Shown piece by piece: positions 27,301 through 34,633 of a stretch of DNA of 64,000 bases. The notes under the pieces are model-generated. The model had not been told where the DNA came from and made no database searches. It saw nothing but the letters and a program-made list of their open reading frames with translations. The stretch's first letter is position 1. Each line of letters opens with the position of its first letter. This DNA comes from Hanleya hanleyi (Eukaryota > Mollusca > Polyplacophora > Lepidopleurida > Hanleyidae), in contig JAVTVY010018677.1 in assembly GCA_036873755.1 (NCBI GenBank), positions 1-64,000 of the forward strand. Direction: 5' to 3'. The translations under genes and the position numbers were made by a program.

Positions 27301-29498
27301 TCCTGTTATATCACTAATAACCATCCCATTATATCACTAATTACCATCCTGTTATATCACTGATTACCATCACATTATATCACTAATTACCATCGCCGTA
27401 TATCACTGATTACCATCCCATTATATCACAGATTACCATCACATATCACAGATTACCATCTTGTTATATCACTGATTACCATCCTCTTATATCACTATTT
27501 ACCTTCCTGTTATATCAATGATAACCATCTCCTTATATCACTAATTACCATCCTGTTATATCACTAATAACCATCCCATTATATAGCTGATTACCATTTG
27601 GTTATATCACTGATTACCATCTCCTTATATCACTGATTACCATCTCCTTATATCACTGATTACCATCACATTATATCACTAATTACCATCGCCTTATATC
27701 ACTGATTACCATCCCATTATATCACAGATTACCATCTTGTTATATCACTGATTACCATCCTGTTATATCACTATTTACCTTCCTGTTATATCAATGATAA
27801 CCATCTCCTTATATCACTAATTACCATCCTGTTATATCACTAATAACCATGCCATTATATAGCTGATTACCATTTGGTTATATCACTGATTACCATCTCC
27901 TTATATCACTGATTACCATCACATTATATCACTAATTACCATCCTGTTGTATCACTAATAACCATCCCGTTATATCACTGATTACCATCTTTTTATATCA
28001 CTGATTACCATCTCCTTATATCACTGATTACCATCCCATTATATCACAGATTACCATCTTGTTATATCACTGATTACCATCCTGTTATATCACTATTTAC
28101 CTTCCTGTTATATCACAGATTACCATCTCCTTATATCACTAATTACCATCCTGTTATATCACTAATAACCATCCCATTATATAGCTGATTACCATTTGGT
28201 TATATCACTGATTACCATCTCCTTATATCACTGATTACCATCACATTATATCACTAATTACCATCCTGTTGTATCACTAATAACCATCCCGTTATATCAC
28301 TGATTACCATCTTTTTATATCACTGATTACCATCTCCTTATATCACTGATTACCATCACATTATATCTCTAATTACCATCCTGTTGTATCACTAATAACC
28401 ATCCCGTTATATCAATGATTACCATCTCGTTATATCACTGATTATTTGCCTATTATATCAGTGATTACCATCCGATTCCCGGTGTATCACTAATTACCAT
28501 CCTGCTATATCACTGATCACCATCTTGTTGGTTTATTATGCCAGGTTACAGGAAACTATGAAGTTGTTACAGGAAGATCTGAAGGAGACCAGACTGAATT
28601 CATACAAGGTAAATTTTGGCTCGCTTGTAGTGTGAAATTGTTGAACCTGTAGCCATGTTTTTATGGTGTGTGTGAAAACTTTTGTACATCTTATTGCCCA
28701 TGATGGTTATATTTTCTGTGAGCAATACCTGACCCTCTCTGTATTGCAATACTCCAGTATGAGCACATGATAATCACCCCAGAATTTGTGTGTTTATCCA
28801 TGTAGATTCCATGACTAGGGATGAACTAGATGTGGTACCAACATTGTTCAGACTTTCATTAAAATTCGCTGATTAAGAAATTGCTGTGAGTTTGAGTTGG
28901 AAATCTGCTGTGCAAACCATGTGTATCTGAAGGCGTTGGTCAATATATTCTCCAAACTAATTAACAGATGAAAAGAAATGACGTCACATAACACCTTTTA
29001 ATTGCTGTCAGTATTCTCTGACTTCAGTCAGAACTAAGGAAAATGTCCTGTTATATGGTAACATTGTTCGTTACAAGTTTTTTGTTCAATAATAGTAGTA
29101 GCTGCTGTTTTCAGTGCCTCTATTTAAAAATCATGTCAGCTTAATCTGGCGCATTACATGCACTGTTTTCCAAAATTGTCTTCAACAAAGCTAATACATG
29201 ACTATTATTGTAACAAATGGGTAACTATTCTGTATTTTTGTGATACTTTTAGAGTTCAGAAGATGTGAGGGTATGTTCTCCCAAATCAACACCCAAGAAG
29301 AAACATCGTGTGAGGATCATGGAAAGCCCTGTTAGGTCAAGGTCACCATATGAAAGCCCAGACAGGGGCAGATCAAGGTCACCCCATCGGAGCCCAGAGA
29401 GGGGTTGTCAGACCCCACCACCACTCACTCTCACTGATGATGAGTTTAAGAAACGGTTCCTGCCTAAAACACCAGAGGTGGAACATGGAATACTATAG
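62..29498 (+). CDS. CEP128: Centrosomal protein CEP128, 3' part of gene (26 exons, 5' end outside window)
   Basis: CEP128 is a coiled-coil protein of the mother centriole subdistal appendages and ciliary base. That role is family knowledge. Joining 26 exons bounded by AG/GT gives one frame of about 913 residues ending in TAG at 29496-29498, and every exon phase matches the next. The product is almost entirely heptad-rich coiled coil. Landmarks that match my recollection of vertebrate CEP128 in order are: RRLQALQNELQTERR in exon 2; an exon 5 stretch of the MKTQLTRGEQERSK type; exon 7 with ENRERQNAKLITQLKE and, at its end, KAQESIRQ-like FKGRAQETVRQ; and exon 21 with KIQWIREEF. The last exon is a basic, S-P-rich tail with RSRSP repeats. 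The first visible exon begins one base into a codon, so upstream exons lie left of the window. Human CEP128 is about 1,090 residues, so perhaps a sixth is missing here. No frameshifts or stops are seen, and the gene looks intact. Confidence 0.87.
138..1038 (+). other. Intron, nothing recognised
   Basis: AT-rich CEP128 intron. I see no repeat, RNA gene or second coding region; short open frames on both strands have no protein-like composition. Confidence 0.5.
1156..2305 (+). other. Intron, nothing recognised
   Basis: AT-rich CEP128 intron with no repeat structure that I can recognise. Confidence 0.5.
2629..3182. mobile_element. Foldback (palindromic) element with inverted arms of about 195 bp
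   Basis: The left end starts GGCTGACCAAGCCGATATTG and the right end is its reverse complement (CAATATCGGCTTGGTCAGCC). The similarity runs inward through GGTCATTTCATG and CATGCGCAAAGTT to GTGTCAC / GTGACAC. The loop is about 160 bp and there is no coding sequence. No clear target duplication. Flanks carry the AAGGTCACAGTGACC-type sequence of another interspersed repeat. Likely a non-autonomous DNA transposon; the superfamily is unknown. Confidence 0.7.
4110..5420 (+). repeat. Intronic minisatellite, 38 bp units passing into higher-order units of about 160 bp
   Basis: Units of the form ACAACAG GTCAGTCCAATC TATCCTGTCTGAATTAAT repeat with a 38 bp period. From about 4590 they merge into longer units that also contain CTACATGAAAGCTCCGTGTTAAACTGAG. 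The first unit overlaps the last nine bases of exon 4, so the real splice donor is repeat unit 0. Confidence 0.85.
5993..7129 (+). other. Intron with a short direct repeat
   Basis: Around 6319 and 6722 a sequence of about 55 bp is repeated (AAGACATCAACTTTGT then CGTGTTCGAAGAATA). Otherwise nothing recognised. Confidence 0.4.
7428..7909. mobile_element. TTAA-type MITE, copy A
   Basis: Terminal inverted repeats AGGTGAAATGCAATGG and CCTTTGCATTTTACCT. The left flank is TTAA (7424-7427) and the right flank TCAA, a mutated duplicate. It is about 80% similar to copy B at 14285 over its full length and contains no coding sequence. TTAA duplication suggests mobilisation by a piggyBac-like (or other TTAA-specific) transposase. 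Confidence 0.75.
8970..9118. mobile_element. Single arm of the TTAA foldback MITE
   Basis: Matches the right arm of the element at 10193-10838 from GCAACAGA.CACC.TAGAAT to GGGTTTACGATCACT, followed by TTAA at 9119-9122. The left arm is missing, so the copy is truncated. It ends 75 bp before CEP128 exon 8. Confidence 0.7.
9575..9925 (+). repeat. Intronic minisatellite of about 33 bp
   Basis: About ten units of GATAAGTTACCTGTATTTCC followed by C.TGATCGTGGT, running directly into the 5' end of the tandem-array transposon at about 9928. Confidence 0.8.
9928..11675 (+). mobile_element. HINE/pearl-like tandem-array element, copy 1 (3' end missing)
   Basis: The 5' end is TATGCCCCCCCCC, then a short hairpin (CTCTAATTAGAGG), GGGGCATATAGCGATCGC and a GTCCGTCCGTC stretch. 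A core of units of about 163 bp follows; GGCTGGATC recurs at 10988, 11149, 11312 and 11479. A unique tail ends at GGAATGTAGGTCTCAT. The 3' part present in copies 2 and 3 is absent here, and copy 2 starts about 12 bp later. It is interrupted by a TTAA foldback MITE. Architecture (subterminal inverted repeats, minisatellite core, 3' hairpin) matches Helentron-associated nonautonomous elements and bivalve 'pearl' repeats; this assignment is inference. Confidence 0.65.
10193..10838. mobile_element. Foldback MITE (646 bp) nested in copy 1, with TTAA target duplication
   Basis: Almost the whole element is two inverted arms of about 290 bp, from AGTGATCGTAAACCC to GGGTTTACGATCACT, with a short centre. 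TTAA flanks both sides (10189-10192 and 10839-10842). The same host repeat without the insertion is seen at about 11951 and 17841 as GGATCTTGGTTAATATTG, which proves the boundaries and the duplication. Confidence 0.88.
11687..13275 (+). mobile_element. HINE/pearl-like tandem-array element, copy 2, with duplicated 3' end
   Basis: Starts TATGCCCCCCCCC, then CATATAGCGATTGC and a GTCCGTCCGTC stretch. Four to five core units follow (GGCTGGATC at 11949, 12113, 12271, 12425, 12591). The 3' domain of about 240 bp occurs twice (from about 12789 and 13029). Each ends in GGGGGGGCATACAATTG, the complement of the 5' TATGCCCCCC, and a hairpin AGCAATC TCT GATTGCT. The tail ends about 40 bp before CEP128 exon 9. 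Confidence 0.68.
13315..20839 (+). CDS. CEP128: CEP128 visible exons 9-17
   Basis: Exons: 13315-13434, 13944-14075, 14991-15065, 15535-15621, 16581-16640, 19126-19212, 19666-19763, 20301-20367, 20811-20839. All encode charged heptad-repeat coiled coil (Glu/Lys/Gln/Leu-rich) and join in phase. Exon 17 is a micro-exon of 29 nt, confirmed by phase: it starts in phase 0, ends AG, and is completed by the G of exon 18. Exons 9 and 14 sit only 40-60 bp downstream of the 3' ends of tandem-array transposons in the preceding introns. Confidence 0.82.
13435..13943 (+). other. Intron, nothing recognised
   Basis: CEP128 intron of AT-rich sequence; no repeat or gene seen. Confidence 0.5.
14285..14774. mobile_element. 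TTAA-type MITE, copy B (complete)
   Basis: Terminal inverted repeats AGGTGAAATGCAAAGGTTTT and its complement AAAACCTTTACATTTCACCT. Perfect TTAA duplications lie at 14281-14284 and 14775-14778. 490 bp, noncoding, same family as copy A at 7428-7909. Confidence 0.85.
15622..17604 (+). other. Introns around exon 13, nothing recognised
   Basis: Apart from exon 13 (16581-16640) the stretch is AT-rich intron without recognisable repeats or coding potential. Confidence 0.45.
17605..19100 (+). mobile_element. HINE/pearl-like tandem-array element, copy 3 (complete)
   Basis: The most complete copy. 5' TATGCCCCCCTCTAATTAGA with a hairpin and GGGGGGGCATATAGCGATCGC; then GTCCGTCCGTCCG; six core units of about 163 bp (GGCTGGATC at 17837, 17999, 18159, 18323, 18485, 18651). 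The 3' domain has GGGGGGGCATACAATTG and the hairpin AGCAATCTTTGATTGCT at about 19069-19085. It ends about 26-36 bp upstream of CEP128 exon 14. No coding sequence; short periodic open frames on the minus strand are a by-product of the array. Confidence 0.72.
19213..20810 (+). other. Introns around exons 15-16, nothing recognised
   Basis: AT-rich intron sequence between exons 19666-19763 and 20301-20367 and around them; no repeats or other genes seen. Confidence 0.45.
20940..21390 (+). repeat. Intronic minisatellite of about 28-33 bp
   Basis: Diverged units of ATGTCACCTGGAAGTTAATG followed by ATTACATCAC fill most of the intron between the 29 nt micro-exon and exon 18. Confidence 0.78.
21516..29498 (+). 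CDS. CEP128: CEP128 visible exons 18-26 and stop codon
   Basis: Exons: 21516-21585, 23204-23281, 24858-24917, 25189-25360, 25675-25724, 26129-26236, 26607-26650, 28545-28608, 29253-29498. Exon 21 carries the segment with tryptophan (IQWIREEFRDRMKREKKLRK) that corresponds to the late conserved block of vertebrate CEP128. Exon 26 encodes a non-coiled, basic tail with repeated SP and RS dipeptides (SPVRSRSPYESPDRG), then a PKTPEVEHGIL terminus. The tail looks like a proline-directed kinase substrate; that is inference. Confidence 0.84.
21586..23203 (+). other. Intron with one tandem duplication
   Basis: A segment of about 115 bp (TTTTGAGTGAAATC.CTCAGA and surroundings) is present twice in tandem at about 21717-21950. 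Otherwise nothing recognised. Confidence 0.45.
23629..24665 (+). mobile_element. Diverged tandem-array element (fourth family of the same plan)
   Basis: Starts TTGTCCTCCGCCACATTAGT followed by GGGGGGAC, which folds as a hairpin. About six units of 135-170 bp follow, each with ACTTCAAACTTGGAGAG, TTGACATCGGTGAGAGGAC and AATCCAAGATGGC. Unit landmarks lie at 23739, 23908, 24042, 24199, 24353 and 24520. No matching 3' inverted end was found, so the copy may be truncated. Confidence 0.6.
25361..26606 (+). other. Introns around exons 22-23, nothing recognised
   Basis: Intron sequence flanking 25675-25724 and 26129-26236; an open frame at 25635-26081 overlaps exon 22 but does not extend a known domain. 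Confidence 0.45.
27045..28520 (+). repeat. Large 23 bp minisatellite in the CEP128 intron before exon 25
   Basis: About 60 units of ATATCACTGATTACCATCCTGTT variants (shown here in part as ATATCACTGATTACCATC plus a variable five-base end such as CTGTT, ACATT or TCCTT). Higher-order blocks of several units recur. The array reaches to within about 25 bp of the exon 25 acceptor. Confidence 0.92.
28609..29252 (+). other. Last CEP128 intron, nothing recognised
   Basis: AT-rich; no repeat or gene seen. Confidence 0.45.
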
Positions 29499-29912
29499 TT
29501 TCAACTTAGATGAATTGCCCTGAGGTTGAACGAGGAATAGTTTAATCTGATAGACTATAGTATGAATTGCCCCGAGGTTGAACAAGGAATACTACAGTTT
29601 AATCTGATAGACTATGGTATGAATTGCCCTCAGGTTGAACAAGGAATAATATAGTTTAATTTGATAGACTATGATATGAATTTTTCTCAGGTTGAGCAAG
29701 GAATACTGTAGTTTAAATTGCCCAGAGGTTGAACAAGGAATACTATAGTCTAATCGGATAGACTATGGTATGAATTGCCCAGAGGTTGAACTGGGAATAC
29801 TACAGTTTAATCTGATAGACTATGGTGTGAATTGCCCCGAGGTTGAACAAGGAATAATATAGTTATGAATTGCCCTGAGGTTGAGCAAGGAATTGTCTCA
29901 ATTGTTTCATCT
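29472..29912 (+). repeat. 3' UTR minisatellite of about 52-57 bp that includes the last codons of CEP128
   Basis: Eight or nine units begin with CCC(A/T/C)GAGGTTGAAC, followed by GGAATA.TATAG and TTTAATCTGATAGACTATGG. Unit 1 is coding: it encodes the PEVEHGIL end and the stop. Later units are noncoding and two are shortened to about 38 bp. Confidence 0.8.
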
Positions 29913-30590
29913 GATAGACAATGGAAAGGATTGTTCTTTTTTGAACATGGAATACTAGAATTTCCTCCACTGTTTATGATTAGTGGTCAATGGGTAACTA
30001 ACTATCTTAATGAATTTTGTCTGAATCATCCTGTGATGTGAGGAACTGTCCTCTAAACATTTATTATTGATTTATTTTTTTCTGATCTCATTTATTACAG
30101 GCAATATTTATCCTCAATGAACTTTTCCTGTCCGAACCATTGTCAATCTTAACAGTAGACCTGTCAATTCTCCAGCAAACGTGCAACTTGTTATATATAT
30201 TCTGAGTTGTAACATCATCTTGTTGACTCTGACTGGGCTCTTAGAAATCAAACTTTTAAATAACCAGTATTTTATTCAGCATCTCAGTTTAATTTATTGA
30301 ATTATTTCACTCTGTGAGATATAAGACTTGTTAAGAATGTATAATATAGAAAACTACTTGTTATTTACACATATTCCACTATAATGTGAAGAACTGTGAT
30401 ATTATATAAAACCAAGTCATTGTATATTTTCAGTATTATGTTTGTGTGTGTATAGAGAAATGTATATAACTGTATTTATTCAAATGGTTTATCTTGCATT
30501 TGTACGTTATCTACAGAGTGCTTCTTCTCAGACTGTAGCTATGTTTATAGGTAGAATAGAAATAAAATAGTCACATCATTTAGTAGATTA
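29499..30590 (+). other. CEP128 3' untranslated region with poly(A) signal
   Basis: AT-rich sequence after the stop codon. AATAAA at 30561-30566 is the first well-placed polyadenylation signal, so cleavage about 20 bp later is expected. The first 400 bp are a minisatellite that starts inside the last codons (see separate entry). Confidence 0.6.
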
Positions 30591-31072
30591 CTAAACAAAA
30601 CATATTCATGTACCATGATAAAAATGTACTTTATCAAAATTATGTCTTTGATTTCAATACTTCATGTATGCATTTTTTCAGTGCCATTCAGAAAGTGAAC
30701 TACTGTACTGTACACCCTGTACTAATTTCTGTGGTATTGATACACTTTCAAAGTAGAGCCTAGATACTGGTCCTGTCAGGGTGATTTCACACCAGGGCAT
30801 CATTCTTACTGCATAAGCAACTGTTAATTATTAATACTTCATTTCTGTAAAAATTACCTGAAATGACAAATAATTAGGTGCTAAATCATCTGCTAATAGG
30901 ATCAAATTATGAATTCAGTTTTCAAGGTTATAAATCACATTGAGCTGATGACAAATATTCTTTACATTCCATATCTCATAAAGAATAGGACTTGTGAGAA
31001 GGCTTCTGATTTTTGAATAATAACATAAATTTAATGCCATACCATACTCAATGTATTTGATTCCCAAATCTT

Positions 31073-31257
31073 AAACCTGTTTCAATTATGCCATTCAATC
31101 TCCGTCAGGAAGATCATACAACGTAGAAAACGGAAGTTTAAAACTAAAAGTTAGCTCCCCTAGCGGAGAGTTGTCCGCCCCTAGGAGAGCCCTCCCATCT
31201 AATTCCAGCAGCATTACTATATAGGCTCTGCTCAAACCATACTCGTCCTCTATTCTC
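31073..31257 (+). repeat. DIRS left inverted terminal repeat
   Basis: From AAACCTGTTTCAATTATGCC to CCTCTATTCTC. It is the near-perfect reverse complement of 37571-37757, with a few substitutions (for example TCCTCTATT against CCCTCTATT). Confidence 0.9.
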
Positions 31258-31407
31258 TGTTGTACCTCGACCAGTACACATCAGGAAGGAAGTGTTTATA
31301 CAACTTGGGTTGTTGTTGTAACGACCCGCAGTATCCTTATCGGTTTTGACTTGTGTTATTTCTTGTCAGAAGTTCTTTATTTGTTGTCGGAGACTCTTTC
31401 ATTAGTT

Positions 31408-33582
31408 ATGTCTGAGCTTCCGATTTCTAATGCATGTAATTCGTGTGGGCAATTCTGGTCCAGTTTGGACGCCCACTCGGTTTGTTTTTCTTGCAAAGAG
31501 TTGTGTTATCGGCGAAGTACTTGCGCCGAATGTGTATTATGGGGCCCGCTGGCTTGGAAGAATTATGCCCAAGCCAGGCGGGCTTACCTTTTACAGGCAT
31601 CTGACGACCCGTCTCTGTCGGAAGTCGACAGACGCCTGTTGGAAATTGCTTTGGTAAATGACATGAAAACTAACGAAGATATCGTTGGTATTGGTTTAAA
31701 TGTTTCTCATGATCTTAGTAATCAGAACTCTCCCGCTTCTGTAAATATTCCACCCAGCGGAACAGTTCTAGATAGATCACATATTTTAGACAGCTTAGCA
31801 TGTACAGGTGTGGCTATGTCTGGAGTTACAGCCAAACCGGTTCCTTTGTCTAGTCCAACAAAGACTTCTCGACCCAAACCCACCGTGCCTGAGCCGTCCA
31901 TTGTTCTCGTCGGACAAAAGAATGCAGTGGGATCGCATATTATTTCGACTTCTCCATTGTCTATTGGTTTATCACACTCCGTTACCTCTAAACGAAATAA
32001 ACGTCGTCGTGTGTCGGTTTCTCCTTTGCGGGTTAAATCAAAACGCAGTTCTAAAGCCGTTTCTCGTTCTATGGTGGGTCGTTCGGACCTACCTTTGAGT
32101 GTCCAAATTGCTGACTTGGGGTCTCCGACTATTGCGTATACTGATTCACATCATCGGTACCATGCTTCTACTCGACGCTCACGTACTTCGCAACGCCGTT
32201 CACGTTCTCGTTCCCCAGTTCGGTTGATTGTTTCTCCACGACGTTCCATTACTCCACATCTCGTGTATTCACATGTACGTCGTTCTCATTCGCCTGTACG
32301 ACGATCTCGTTCTCCGGTTCGTAGCTCTCGTCCACCGGGTGATTCTAGTACTTCTTTTCGGCTTCCCCGTTCTTCGGCTCGCCGTTCTCGTACTTCAATT
32401 CTACATTCTCCTGCGTCTCCACGCCGTTTGCCACGGCTTTCGGTATCGCCTTCTGATATAGAGCGCCATGTTCATTTATCGCAGACTCCATTTCTTGATC
32501 ATGCGGTCGTCCACGATTTGCCTACTTCTCGCCGAAGTCATATCATGCGTCCGCCTATGCCGGTTTCGTCGAGCTCATCTGATGATTCTAATGATTCTGA
32601 TGATTCCGCCTCTTCAAAAGGAAAGCCGGAACTTGCGCCAAAGATGGATTTTTCAGATAAAATGGATGCACTTTTATCGTTGTTACCGGATATGCCGCGT
32701 GCTTCTATTGTTCTCCCGTCTCGTATAGTAGGTCGAACAGCGGCTTCTTCGGCCTTTACGTCCTCGGTGTCTCCATCTCGTCCTTCGTGTGCGCCGTCAC
32801 CAGCTTGGAAGGATGATTTAGTGAAGTTTGATTGGCAATTAGAGGAAGACAACAGGTTGGGTAAACCTCGTTTTCATTTTCATTATGACATTCATGATAA
32901 CGTGTTGCCTGACAAACCACCCAAACGAGATCGGGATTTGAGTCACATTTCTAAGGTGGGTAAGTTGGCTCCTTTATCGGTCGCTTCCAAAGTTATGGAG
33001 AATAATTTGGAAATGTTGCAAGAAATACAACGGGCTTCATCTACAGCAGATTGGTTTCTGTTAGCGGCTTCTCGAATTGCTTTAGATCCTGCATCAATTC
33101 GAGACGATGGGTCGGCTTATTTAACCCCGGGTCGCGTGGCTTATTTGCGTGGTTTTCTGGACACGCTAGTTCACGCTAACCGTCGAGTCATTGAAGCTGG
33201 TTCGTATTCTTATGTTTCACTTGTTCAAGCACAACGGGAGTCCTTACTTAAGGTAGTCAAACCGGATGTCCCTTATTTGGTTAAGGATCAGTTGCTTCAT
33301 CAGCCATTGGCATCTAAATTCACCTTCAACAGTGTTATTGAGTCTGATATGCCCTCGGTTCGTGATGAACGGACATCTCGCCTGATTGCATCTGTAGCTC
33401 GTCGTCCGGGCTTCGCCGCGGAGCGTAAGCCGAGAAGAGGTCGTACGTCTTCCACCACTACCACCCATCAGGAGGGCACCTCTCGGAGTAATTTTCGTGG
33501 CATTGACAAACCTCCACGAGGCCGTGGTCGCCGTTCCTTTCGTGGAAAATCTTCCAAACGAAGTGGACATTCCAACAAATGA
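31408..33582 (+). CDS. DIRS gag-like protein (724 aa) with zinc-ribbon and RS repeats
   Basis: The first ATG at 31408 gives MSELPISNACNSCG. The open frame extends upstream without another ATG. Near the N-terminus, paired CxxC motifs with intervening Cys/His (residues about 10-43) suggest a zinc-binding domain. The middle (about 32150-32420) is rich in RRSRS and SPVRRSRSPVR repeats. A serine/aspartate stretch (SSSSDDSNDSDDSASS) follows, then a more conserved domain and a basic C-terminus (RGRGRRSFRGKSSKRSG) likely to bind nucleic acid. It occupies the gag position of DIRS elements and its last 86 bp overlap the next frame. No damage seen. Function in RNA packaging is inferred from position. 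Confidence 0.75.
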   Translation: MSELPISNACNSCGQFWSSLDAHSVCFSCKELCYRRSTCAECVLWGPLAWKNYAQARRAYLLQASDDPSLSEVDRRLLEIALVNDMKTNEDIVGIGLNVSHDLSNQNSPASVNIPPSGTVLDRSHILDSLACTGVAMSGVTAKPVPLSSPTKTSRPKPTVPEPSIVLVGQKNAVGSHIISTSPLSIGLSHSVTSKRNKRRRVSVSPLRVKSKRSSKAVSRSMVGRSDLPLSVQIADLGSPTIAYTDSHHRYHASTRRSRTSQRRSRSRSPVRLIVSPRRSITPHLVYSHVRRSHSPVRRSRSPVRSSRPPGDSSTSFRLPRSSARRSRTSILHSPASPRRLPRLSVSPSDIERHVHLSQTPFLDHAVVHDLPTSRRSHIMRPPMPVSSSSSDDSNDSDDSASSKGKPELAPKMDFSDKMDALLSLLPDMPRASIVLPSRIVGRTAASSAFTSSVSPSRPSCAPSPAWKDDLVKFDWQLEEDNRLGKPRFHFHYDIHDNVLPDKPPKRDRDLSHISKVGKLAPLSVASKVMENNLEMLQEIQRASSTADWFLLAASRIALDPASIRDDGSAYLTPGRVAYLRGFLDTLVHANRRVIEAGSYSYVSLVQAQRESLLKVVKPDVPYLVKDQLLHQPLASKFTFNSVIESDMPSVRDERTSRLIASVARRPGFAAERKPRRGRTSSTTTTHQEGTSRSNFRGIDKPPRGRGRRSFRGKSSKRSGHSNK

Positions 33583-34633
33583 CTATTCCATCCCCGTTCC
33601 TGTCCAAACCGAAGATTTTCAACTTCCTGCTTTCCGCTCTTTTACTCATCAGGTCGTGGGCGGGCGTCTGCAGGTCTTCTACGAGAATTGGCGGCTCATC
33701 ACCGACGACACCTGGATTGTAAGAGTTTTAAAGGAGGGCTTCCTGTTCAATTTTCAATCACTGCCCAAACTCATCGCTTGGCCTCGTTCCTCTCGTCTGC
33801 CAGTTCCTGCAGGTCACTTACAGACGCTGCTATCTTCGGTCACCACGCTCATCGACAAGGGAGCAGTAAGGGAATTACCACGGACCGAAGACAGCCTAGG
33901 GTTTTACAGCCACGTGTTTCTGGTACCAAAGAAGGACTCAGACCAGATGCGAATGGTGATCGACCTAAAGGTTTTGAACAAACTTCATCTCATCACTCCA
34001 CCTCATTTCAAGATGCCTTCTGTGTCATCGATTCGGGCCCGCGTACATCTTCAGGATTGGTTGGCCTCAATCGATCTCCAGGACGCGTATCTTCATATAC
34101 CAATTCATCCACGTCATCGCCGTTACCTACGCTTTGTGATCAACGATCGTCGCTTCGAATGGCAGGTTCTTCCTTTCGGTGTCAACATCGCCCCTTGGTT
34201 GTTTACCCGGATCACTACACCGGTTATGGCCTTTCTTCACTTACGAGGGATTTAGATCGAGGTCTATATCGACGGCATACTCCTGTGGGCAGCGGACGAG
34301 TCTCTCCTCAACGCCCAGGTCCGGTTCACACTACTGGTGTTACAACACCTAGGTTTCATTCCTCATCCTCTCAAGTCAGAGTTAGTTCCGGCTCAGGTGC
34401 GCCGCTACATTGGAGCGATATTCGATACTCGGTTACAACTGGTGTACCCTCCGGAGGATCGTTGGGACAAAATTCAACGCCTGGTTCGAAAGTTTTTGTC
34501 ATCAACGTCACAGACACGGCAGCAGTGGCAAAGTCTGGTGGGTCTGCTTACTTCCACACAGGGCATTACGGCCGACTCCAAGTTCGGCCGCTACAGTATC
34601 ATCTGTTTCCTTTCCTACAGACGCCTTCCCTAA
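33497..34633 (+). pseudogene. DIRS reverse transcriptase, damaged
   Basis: Frame 2, overlapping the end of gag. Reverse transcriptase motifs are clear: VFLVPKKDSDQMRMVIDLK, the first catalytic Asp in ASIDLQDAYLHIPI, and QVLPFGVNIAP. An in-frame TAG at 34253-34255 stops the frame. Eight residues of context later the YxDD box reads Tyr-Ile-Asp-Gly (34265-34276), so the second catalytic Asp is lost. The thumb-like region continues in the same frame to about 34570, after which homology passes to frame 1. At least one nonsense change, one active-site change and one frame change are therefore present. Confidence 0.85.

Noticed and set aside
27045..28520. CRISPR-like regular repeats
   Set aside because: Units are contiguous 23 bp repeats without unique spacers, in a eukaryotic intron; a minisatellite.
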